From assembly GCA_027600665.1 (NCBI GenBank), contig JADGJL010000978.1:1-11388 (forward strand): a DNA stretch of 11,388 nt, written 5' to 3'. The translations under genes and the position numbers were made by a program. Origin of the DNA: Irineochytrium annulatum (taxonomy: Eukaryota; Chytridiomycota; Chytridiomycetes; Chytridiales; Chytridiaceae). Of the stretch, positions 1-6,003 are shown one piece after another. The first letter of the stretch is position 1. Each line of letters starts with the position of its first letter. A model generated the notes under the pieces. It did not search any database. It saw only the letters and a program-made list of their open reading frames with translations, and had not been told where the DNA came from.

Positions 1-425
1 CCCCCAGGCAAGAAGGACTTTGAGGAGGCCGTCGAGGCCAAGATCCACCGCATCCGGATTACCCTGACGTCTCGCAACGTCCAGAACCTCGAGAAGGTCT
101 GCAATGAGCTCATCACGCGCTCCAAGGACAAGCAGCTCAAGGTCAAAGGCCCCGTCAGGCTTCCGACCAAGGTCCTGAGGATCACGACCCGCAAGACCCC
201 TTGCGGTGAGGGTTCCAAGACCTGGGACAGGTTCGAGATGCGCATCCACAAGCGCCTGATCGACCTGCACTCCCCGTCCGAGATCGTTAAGCAGATTGTG
301 AGTTTATGTGTCGTTAAATTGTATAATGAGTTGTTGTGTGATGTTAATCTTTCCTTTTTTCTATCTTTCAGACTAGCATCTCGATCGAGCCCGGAGTCGA
401 GGTCGAGGTCACGATCCAGCAGTAG
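1..425 (+). CDS. rps20: 40S ribosomal protein S20 (uS10), 5' end cut by the window edge
   Basis: This gene encodes uS10, a structural protein of the head of the small ribosomal subunit in the cytosol. Frame 1 is open from the first base and reads through the characteristic stretches [29 protein letters not shown] and [20 protein letters not shown] phase-0 intron then runs from 298 (GTGAGT) to 371 (TTTCAG). The last exon, 372-425, gives [17 protein letters not shown] and a TAG stop at 423-425. Without splicing the frame runs into unrelated residues, which supports the intron. The visible product is 116 residues. Eukaryotic S20 is usually about 120, so only the first few residues lie outside the window. 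The identification comes from recognised family sequence and is very secure. An AATAAA hexamer follows 32 bases after the stop. Confidence 0.97.
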
Positions 426-456
426 ATTAATTTACATGAGAGGATCTTTTGCCTTC

Positions 457-462
457 AATAAA
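457..462 (+). promoter_or_regulatory. Poly(A)-signal-like AATAAA of the S20 gene
   Basis: An exact AATAAA lies 32 bases past the S20 stop codon, in AT-rich sequence and before the first recognisable retrotransposon codons. Fungal poly(A) signals are loosely conserved, so its function is inferred from position only. Confidence 0.4.
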
Positions 463-529
463 TTGCGATCATTGGCTCACTACATCTTTTGCTGGATCTC
501 GTTCGTTTGAACATCCACTCCAAGATCTT

Positions 530-905
530 CCCTCCATGCTTGCCAGGGCATATGTTAAAGAAGTTCACACGGCCACATGTAAGGCAAAGAGCACACCCAT
601 GATCAAGGACGTTGCCCAGTTTGACGCAATCAGGGAAAACGAGAAATCCTCGATTCCATATTCCCTTATCGCTCCGCCATTGGCGCCCTCATGTTTGCCG
701 CGACGACGACGCGGTTGAAGATTTCGTTGCCGTCAGGATTCTCGCGCGTCACTGTGAGAAGCCCACCATGCGACATTGGACGGGATTACTCGTGTATTCC
801 GATACCTGAATGGTATAATGGATTGTGGGATTCCATCTCCACGTAAAGGGAATTTGGAGCTCCACGCGTTTGTGGATGCTAGTTTCAACGATACCTGCTA
901 TGGGA
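530..905 (+). pseudogene. Copia polymerase fragment: reverse transcriptase tail and start of RNase H
   Basis: Three frames must be read in turn. Bases 542-660 give AYVKEVHTATCKAKSTPM and an IPY motif. Bases 659-705 give FPYRSAIGALMFAATTTR. Bases 735-775 give ILARHCEKPTMRHW. A further shift leads to DGITRVFRYLNGIMDCGI and GNLELHAFVDASFND up to about 900. Each piece matches the expected order of the Ty1/copia RT-RNase H connection. The DA of DASFND corresponds to the first acidic position of the RNase H fold (family knowledge). At least three indels separate the pieces. The fragment starts about 100 bases after the S20 stop, so the truncated element now abuts the ribosomal protein gene's 3' UTR. 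Confidence 0.8.
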
Positions 906-1130
906 ACCCCACCGTTTTGCTCAACACCACCACAGCGGCACCAACGAACGCGTCCACGTGCGTTCCGCTTCTGCCCGCCGGCTCGCCGTGCCTAGATGTG
1001 GCGCAATGCGAAAAGCCCTCATCATCGTCGATCGCCAACGTGTACACGTACGCGGTATGCACCTATACGTCGCGGCAGTGCGGCTTCTATTCGTATGTGG
1101 ACAACTCGGAGGAGTCTGAAGCGGAGTGCT
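906..1130 (+). other. Cysteine-rich reading frame fused in frame to the copia RNase H start
   Basis: The frame carrying HAFVDASFND continues without a stop into TCYGNPTVLLNTTTAAPTNA and a cysteine-rich stretch. Six cysteines between 959 and 1129 are spaced C-x9-C-x5-C-x16-C-x6-C-x15-C, with two N-x-T/S glycosylation sequons at the start (NTT, NAS). The composition looks like an exon of a secreted or extracellular fungal protein, with tcg/gcg/acg-rich codons similar to nearby genes. Beyond about 1130 the frame overlaps the antisense tail of the SOD relic and loses its character, although it stays open to 1294. I do not recognise the family, and it has no start codon of its own. It could be a captured exon of another gene or a chance open frame in GC-rich DNA. 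Confidence 0.4.
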
Positions 1131-2257
1131 ATCGCAACCCGCAGAGGACGGGCTGGGCCTTTTTCGGGTCATTCACGGCGTTCCCGTGGTTCTGCTGCTC
1201 GTGCGCGTGGAGGGCGAAAAGTTGCCTTGCGGCGCTGATAACGGCTCGGCCGCCGCGAACCTACTCAGCGAGATCGTGTTCGTCCGGATCGTGAGCCCCG
1301 CGACCTCGCCGTTGGCGTCCGTCTCGAAGTTGCCAAAGTCGCCGTTGTGGATCTCGTGCCTGTCGTGCATGGAGGGGCACCCGTGCGTCCTGTTCCGCGG
1401 GTTGAAGTGGGGTCCCGCGGCCTCGCCCTTGACGCGATCCCGAGACGTCGCCGAAGTTGTGGAGGTGGATGCCGTGCGTGGTCTTCGGCGCGAGGCCGCG
1501 GAGGGTGAGGGTGATCTCGACGGGGGAGTAAGGGTCGGCCTGGATGAAGACGGCCTGGCCGGCGGCGGTAGAGTCCTTGGTAGGCAGGAGGACGGCGATG
1601 GCGTGGACGGGCTTCCGGGAGTCCGCGAGGGCGCCGGTGCGGTCTTTGGGGACGGCCGGGATGGTGGTGGCGTTGCGGAAGCCGATGACGCCCTGGGCGA
1701 TGCGGCCGCCGGAGTTGCCCGTCGGCTGGGTCACGCAGTCGTCCGCGGCGGCGTGGAGGATGATGCCGCGGCCGATGGCCGCGACCACGGAAGAGCGGAA
1801 CATCAGGTCGACTCCGGTCATCTCGCGCTCGAAGACCATGTGCGCATGGCCGGTGTCGTCCGCGACGATGTTGCCGAGGTCGCCGGCGTGGGTGTCGCGG
1901 GTGCGGACGCCGTTGAGACCGGGGCACGCGTGGGTCTTGTTCAAGGGATTGAAGTGCGCACCCATGCGGGTACCGGCCACGAGGTCGGAGATGTCGCCGA
2001 ATTCATGGACGTGGATGCCGTGGGTCGACATGGGGGCAAGACCTTTGGCGTCCACGGTAACGGTGACAGCGGTGCCGCGCTGCTCAATGAGGACAGTCGC
2101 AGTGGCGGTGTTGTTGCCTGTCGGGGTCAGGTACGCGATGGCGGAGATGATTTGGTCGGGCTTGAGTTCGGAGTACTTGTTCCATCGCACAAGGTGACGC
2201 GTTGGCAAAGGCGGCAAGGAGGCCGATGGTGGACGCGAAGGCTGCGATGGATTTCAT
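1129..2257 (-). pseudogene. Secreted-type tandem-domain Cu/Zn superoxide dismutase, frameshifted
   Basis: Cu/Zn SODs convert superoxide to oxygen and hydrogen peroxide. The only plausible ATG (2257-2255) opens a signal-peptide-like leader, MKSIAAFASTIGLLAAFANA. The SOD frame has no ATG of its own before its first metal ligands, so a one-base insertion near 2205-2195 separates leader from enzyme. Domain 1 (about 2150-1675) is complete: HVH, GAHFNP, KTHACP, THAGD and LHAAADD supply all copper and zinc ligands, and GGRIAQGVIGF carries the active-site Arg. Domain 2 begins about 1605 and keeps GIHLHNFGDVS. It shifts frame at the CCC of 1439-1441, then reads GPHFNP, RTHGCP, IHNGDFGN. It returns to the original frame near 1220-1265 to end with LHAHEQQNHGNA and a stop at 1131-1129. 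Neighbouring genes lack such breaks, so decay is likelier than poor assembly, but sequencing indels cannot be excluded. A double SOD domain is itself unusual. Confidence 0.75.
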
Positions 2258-2675
2258 TTTGGTTCGTTTGTTAGGTGGAGGTGATCGAGATAGTTGCTGT
2301 AATGTAGGGCTTCCAGGCGCCGGCCGCGCTCTTTAAGGCCGCATCTTTGCGCAGCCCGGGGCCGAGTATCAAGGTGGACTGGGCGGTCCCCCGCTTGCCC
2401 GCTTGTCGCCTCCTTCCGTCGATGTTGTCGCGAGCCAGGGAATGGGGCACTGCAGATCGGCGCAGAAGGATGTTGGGGGCGTGCATTCACGAAAAATTGA
2501 CTGAAGGGCTGCTTACCACTGGATGGACGCTGGCTCCTTCTTTGTTCAACCCCAGTGATCGCGTTGGCATCGACCCAATTTGTCGTAACATTCGGCGGTA
2601 TATTAACACCAGCAATAAGTATATTGAACGCAGCCTTGAGCGGCCCAAGAAAGCATCTGGCGCCCTACATGTCCG
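2258..2675. other. Upstream region of the SOD relic, no gene recognised
   Basis: These 418 bases lie 5' of the SOD start (minus strand) and inside the foreign segment. On the minus strand a TTAAAG at about 2337-2332 lies some 75 bases before the ATG and could be a weak core promoter element. The open frames here show no recognisable protein. The copia similarity resumes just past the right edge. Confidence 0.4.
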
Positions 2676-3119
2676 CGCAAACGGTCGGAGCCAGACGGGC
2701 TACGTGATCCGGACCAACAATACACCCATTGCGTGGCGCTGTCCGCAGCAGAAGATTAGCAGATTATCCTCATTCGACTCTGAGATCATCGCTTCCTGTG
2801 CTTGCCACACAAGATGTCATGGGCATGTTTTATCTTGCGGACGAGTTACGCATTCCAATCGCCCGTCCTGTGCCCACATATGAGGATATACAGGCTCTGC
2901 GCATGTTTGTCGCAACGCGCACACAAACCAGCCCAAATCGTCATGTTAATCTAAAGTTCTTCTCTTATGCGACATGCACGCAACATTAACTTTGCGAGCA
3001 GCAACAACAATGACCAACCGGCTGATCTTCTCACCAAGCCCTTGGAATAGAAAGACTTTAAGCAGATGCGCGATCGCGCGGGACCCCGGTCCGGATCTGC
3101 ACTTATGTTTGACGCGTAA
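2676..3119 (+). pseudogene. Copia polymerase fragment: rest of RNase H and polyprotein C-terminus
   Basis: From about 2683 the frame reads GRSQTGYVIRTNNTPIAWR followed by CPQQKISRLSSFDSEIIAS, equivalent to the copia RNase H stretch usually seen as TSGYVF..PISWRSKKQ..VALSS.EAEY. A frameshift near 2800 leads to LATQDVMGMFYLADEL and VPTYEDIQALRM, matching the family's IYEDNQAA region with the key Asn changed to Ile. HVNLKFF follows. A second shift near 2965 gives RHARNINFASSNNN and DQPADLLTKPLE with an internal TAG, then KDFKQMRDRAGPRSG to the TAA at 3117-3119. It continues the fragment at 530-905 and is separated from it by the SOD-bearing segment. Confidence 0.85.
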
Positions 3120-3151
3120 GAAAAGCTATGGGCACGTCATCAGTGGGGAAG

Positions 3152-3535
3152 AGTTACAATGATGAGTCACGCTGAGACGTAACTTCCCCAACGCTTCCGA
3201 GACGGCGGCACGGAAGAGTAGGGTACATTGTTATTAGCACTTGTGACCTGTTGACGCCGACGCGTCAGCCCACGTCTCATAGTCTCCATAACAGTAGAAC
3301 CTGTACATAACAAATAGCTAGAATTTAGGAGTGAACTATGGCTCAATGTGGTCGGTCCACAGCATAGCTGCTAAACCTCTTGATCTCCGCCGATGCGGAG
3401 TAACGTAGACAACCCCTCGAGGGGAAGCAGAGGCTCTGGCACTACCTAATATATAGTGTTCATCCTATATAAGTCCGTGCGGTGATACGGCATAACCCTG
3501 GCCCAGTGGGTAACACCGCTGGTAACTTTCTAACA
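3152..3535 (+). repeat. Probable 3' long terminal repeat of the copia relic
   Basis: A purine-rich run (GGGGAAGAG at 3145-3153) follows the polyprotein end, as a polypurine tract should. Immediately after it, AGTTAC (3152-3157) resembles a TGTTAC LTR start with its first base changed. The inverse ends GTAACA (3510-3515) and TAACA (3531-3535) are candidate right ends. An alternative start with perfect TGTTA/TAACA termini is 3229, giving a 307-base repeat ending at 3535. A TATATAA box at 3466-3472 fits a U3/R boundary. No second LTR copy is in the window, so the ends cannot be fixed by comparison. Confidence 0.5.
3466..3472 (+). promoter_or_regulatory. TATA box inside the probable LTR
   Basis: TATATAAG lies 40 to 70 bases before the candidate right ends of the LTR, the expected place for the retrotransposon core promoter. 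Transcription from it would now run into the gene-free stretch at 3536-4240. Confidence 0.4.
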
Positions 3536-4240
3536 GAATCTTCAGATATGTTTCTTGACTGGTCGGAAATTGGCGCCAGCGACTCCAAAGCGGGGTTGGG
3601 GTTTGGCGCTTTGTTGATTGTGTGTAGTAAAGCTAGACTGTGGTAATGTTGCGGCCCTTGCGGTAGTTCACTTGGGTTATGGGGCAATCATAATAGCATT
3701 GTATCTACTGCATTAAATGCATATGCCTCTATTTGATCTTAAATTCTTTTACCATTTCCCCGCTGGCGATGGTTGCGTGGTTTATGATTCTTGATATCGG
3801 TCAAGTACTAATCCTCTTTCTAACCTTTAATATCCTCACAGCTTGGTTGTGTTGCCTTTTTTGTCTGAGTTGTTTGGGGCAATGTTGGTATGCATGGAGA
3901 GAGGACAAGAGAGGGGAAATAAATGGGGGGGGGGGCAATGCTCACCCCAGGGCATTTTTTGAACAAACCTTTGGTGTCCAATTACCAAACCTGCCCGTTG
4001 AGTGTGTCTGCATTCGTTTAACGTGTGAAACAAGTATTTTCCGCGTTTTATCGTGCGATTTCCCGCTGGCACAAACAAGCTCGACACAGCTGCGAAACGC
4101 TCAGTCAACATGCACACAAGCCTTGACGCTGGACCCTTCGCCGCGGTCGCGGTGAACACGACCAGGGGGCCCGCGAATGACCAGCAGCGTTTCTATCAAG
4201 GAACTAAGCGGCGGCACAGCGCGAAACCCCTTCGGCACAT
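3536..4240. other. Gene-free stretch between the retrotransposon relic and the next gene
   Basis: I found no coding sequence that I can support here. Open frames on both strands are short or low in coding character. The one at 3733-4155 is hydrophobic and cysteine-rich at its start, but it has no recognisable domain, leader or codon bias. A homopolymer of eleven G lies at 3925-3935. The right part (from about 4040) turns GC-rich and probably contains the promoter of the gene at 4444. Confidence 0.5.
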
Positions 4241-4243
4241 TTC

Positions 4244-4250
4244 ATATAAA
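4244..4250 (+). promoter_or_regulatory. TATA box of the gene at 4444
   Basis: ATATAAA stands about 200 bases before the ATG at 4444. The sequence between them contains no other ATG and is rich in C and T (TCATCC, CCATCATCG, TTCTC runs), typical of a fungal transcription start region and leader. Confidence 0.5.
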
Positions 4251-4443
4251 GACCTGGGCTGACCCCGAGACTGGAAAAAAAGTTACGCGGGGGCTACGAC
4301 ACACTCTTTCATCAGTTCCACGTCACCGAGCATCAATAGCCTGACATCCGCCATCGTCGTTCATCCATCATCGCCCCAACATTCCTTCTCGCCGTTCTCC
4401 CTTAGTCTCCCATCATCGACTTACACCTGCACCTGCAGCTGCA

Positions 4444-5151
4444 ATGGGCCTCCACTCCACCACGACGTCGGCCGCCTTCTCCACAGCACCCGCCACATCG
4501 CCGTCAACAATGCTCCACCCGCTCGCGAAGCGCCCGTCGTCCCCTCCCATGTACGCCTTCCCCCCCGGCCTGAACCAGCACCACCACAACCTCGCGCTCC
4601 TCCTTCGCGCCGCGACCACCATCGCGAGGGAGCGGGACCTCGACCTCCGTTCCCTTGCCCTTGATGCCCAAGCTCCAACACCCCTTCCCTCAGCAGCACC
4701 CCTCCCGCCGCGCAGCACGTCCCCATCCCTCTCCTGCTCCTCCTTCGGTGATTGCTCATCCGACGCCTCATCCGTCACGTCGCTCTCGACCCTCCGATCC
4801 ACGCTCCGCTCATCGTCGCCGCGCTCCCACCGCCCGCGCACGCGCGTCAGGTTCTTCGACATCGTGCATATCGGATCAACCCACAGCAGCGCGGACTACG
4901 ATCGTAGCCCGTTGCCGCAGCCGGTCGGGAGCGGTCGGATGACGCATGCAGAGTGGAAGGTGCTGGAGGCGTACAGGAGGGGGTTGCCCGTTGGCGTGAG
5001 GGTGGATGAGTCGTTTGGCGATGATGATGTCATGGAGTATGACGGGGAGAGCATGGGGCAGAGGTTGCAGAGACGGGCGGGGAGGTGCGCGCGGGAGAGC
5101 TCGGGGGTTAGGATGGCGGAGGATGGGTGGGCTTTTCAATGCTGGTGGTAG
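4444..5151 (+). CDS. Intronless protein of unknown function with an RVxF-type motif (235 aa)
   Basis: I do not recognise a named family. The start is the first ATG after the TATA box and a pyrimidine-rich leader, and the stop is TAG at 5149-5151. Residues 1-130 are low-complexity, rich in Ser, Thr, Pro and Ala, with a possible short helix at 46-72 (HHHNLALLLRAATTIARERD). A Ser/Arg-rich stretch (115-133) leads into TRVRFFDIVHIGSTHSSADY, then YDRSPLP (152-158). A compact predicted helix, THAEWKVLEAYRRGLPVGV, lies at 167-185. RVRF (134-137) fits the RVxF docking motif for protein phosphatase 1, and the pattern V.F...V...THS..DYDR recalls small fungal proteins that I associate with such docking; that is inference. 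The tail is acidic (FGDDDVMEYDGES) and then basic. No signal peptide or membrane segment is visible, so an intracellular protein is likely. Codon use matches the other host genes. Confidence 0.75.
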   Translation: MGLHSTTTSAAFSTAPATSPSTMLHPLAKRPSSPPMYAFPPGLNQHHHNLALLLRAATTIARERDLDLRSLALDAQAPTPLPSAAPLPPRSTSPSLSCSSFGDCSSDASSVTSLSTLRSTLRSSSPRSHRPRTRVRFFDIVHIGSTHSSADYDRSPLPQPVGSGRMTHAEWKVLEAYRRGLPVGVRVDESFGDDDVMEYDGESMGQRLQRRAGRCARESSGVRMAEDGWAFQCWW

Positions 5152-5950
5152 AGATTTAGAGCAGAGAGTGTTGGGACGGAGGAAGAGAGACATTATGGAG
5201 TCAGTCACCCTTTGTAAAACCTTTCGATGCTATTGCCCTTCTTTCGCTCTCGATCCCCTTCCTTTCTTCTTTTTGTCCGTCGGTCCTTCGGTGTTTCCCC
5301 TGTGTCGTTATAACACCTGTCAATCCCTGTCGCTCGCGACTCCTTACTTTATCGTACATCCATCATCATCATCATCTACGCTTATTACACTACCTACAAC
5401 CTATTTATCATTTTAGATATCTGACATTAGAAACCCTTTCAACTGCTGACGTTTATAATCGTACATTATTTCCTTTGCTCCTTTTATTCCTTTAATTACC
5501 TTCTGAATTGGCTGCTGTAAGCTTTTGACCTTTTTTACCATACAAATTTCTTTGGCACCTCGACTTTAACTAAATACGATTCTTTTACGCCTTACCTTTG
5601 ATTTATCTGGCCCGTTTTCTACCTCAGCGACTCTATTGTTCTCGTGGTTCGTCTAAACTCTGTTCCTCCTTCGTGTAGCTCTGTCTTTTAAAACTCAATC
5701 TATCGACGCAGGTTGTCGTCACCTATTTATTATTTCCTTCGTCTTTTTTTCCTTCTATTTCCTCTCTTCCCCGCCAAGTCACGTTCAGCTTAAGTTTCTG
5801 ATGATAATACAAAGTATTCCACACAAGCCTGCATGATTGCTTAGCCCGCCTTACAGGAGTGAGGATACGATCGCACTCGGGCTTGGATTTAGTGGAAGGG
5901 AAAAAGACATCACGCCATTGCCATTTTATTCAAGCAGCATGTCTGTATCG
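5152..5950. other. Pyrimidine-rich intergenic region
   Basis: From about 5200 to 5790 the plus strand is strikingly rich in C and T, with a CAT/ATC microsatellite-like run at 5358-5378. It carries the 3' UTR of the gene at 4444 and perhaps the upstream region of the gene at 6004. The open frame from 5837 overlaps the next gene in another frame and lacks protein character. No gene is supported here. Confidence 0.5.
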
Positions 5951-5953
5951 TCT

Positions 5954-5962
5954 TATATAAAA
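5954..5962 (+). promoter_or_regulatory. TATA box of the membrane protein gene at 6004
   Basis: TATATAAAA lies 42 bases before the ATG. With the usual 30-base spacing, the leader would be only about ten to twenty bases. This makes an upstream coding exon with a signal peptide unlikely and supports 6004 as the true start. Confidence 0.6.
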
Positions 5963-6003
5963 GATCACGATAGTGGGCAGGGCAGTGCGAAGCTTGAGCG
6001 AGG

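Larger units (their letters stand above)
906..2675. other. Foreign segment splitting the copia RNase H region
   Basis: The copia protein similarity stops after DASFND at about 900 and resumes with RSQTGYVIRTNN at about 2686. In the family only about ten residues separate these two motifs, so roughly 1.77 kb has been inserted or captured. The segment holds a cysteine-rich frame on the plus strand and the two-domain SOD relic on the minus strand. It also holds about 400 bases upstream of the SOD start (2258-2675) in which I recognise nothing. I could not see convincing terminal inverted repeats or a target-site duplication at the edges, so the exact ends and the mechanism are open. Both flanks are GC-rich coding-type DNA. 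Confidence 0.65.
530..3535 (+). mobile_element. Degenerate Ty1/copia LTR retrotransposon relic, 5'-truncated and split by an insertion
   Basis: The relic keeps only the end of a copia polyprotein, in several frames. The left part (about 530-905) holds the linker after the reverse transcriptase core (CKAKSTPMIKD), then the copia-typical SAIGALMFAATTTR in another frame, then ILARHCEKPTMRHW. It continues with RVFRYLNGIMDCGI and HAFVDASFND, the start of RNase H. The right part (about 2676-3119) resumes with RSQTGYVIRTNNTPIAWR and shifts frame near 2800 into ADELRIPI and PVPTYEDIQALRM. It shifts again near 2965 to end with DQPADLLTKPLE and a further KQMRDRAGPRSG, stop at 3117-3119. DQPADLLTKPL is a hallmark of the copia polymerase end. 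Gag, protease, integrase, the RT catalytic core and the 5' LTR are absent. An LTR-like block follows at the right end. The element cannot be active. The outer ends are approximate. Confidence 0.85.

Noticed and set aside
1220..1265. A 26-base GT-AG intron that would restore the frame of SOD domain 2
   Set aside because: The frame arithmetic works, but 26 bases is far below the intron sizes seen elsewhere in the window (46-87), and it leaves the loop too short. A plain indel is more likely.
1265..1927. Arg/Pro-rich frame on the minus strand (220 codons)
   Set aside because: It is a shifted reading of the SOD domains with the typical Arg/Pro/His bias of out-of-frame GC-rich DNA.
1126..2274. 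Long open frame of 382 codons on the plus strand
   Set aside because: It is the antisense shadow of the SOD relic in GC-rich DNA. Its protein is rich in Gly, Asp and Val without motifs, while the minus strand shows all SOD metal-ligand motifs.
906..2675. Terminal inverted repeats or a target-site duplication bounding the foreign segment
   Set aside because: I compared the sequence around both junctions by eye and found only trivial short matches.
3733..4155. 140-codon frame beginning with hydrophobic stretches
   Set aside because: It crosses the run of eleven G, has no recognisable domain and no coding-type codon bias. The hydrophobic start may reflect the T-rich DNA.
4413..4862. Minus-strand frame of 149 codons opposite the gene at 4444
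   Set aside because: Gly/Arg/Val-rich shadow frame without a leader or TATA box. The plus-strand frame has the promoter, the leader and the ordered core motif.
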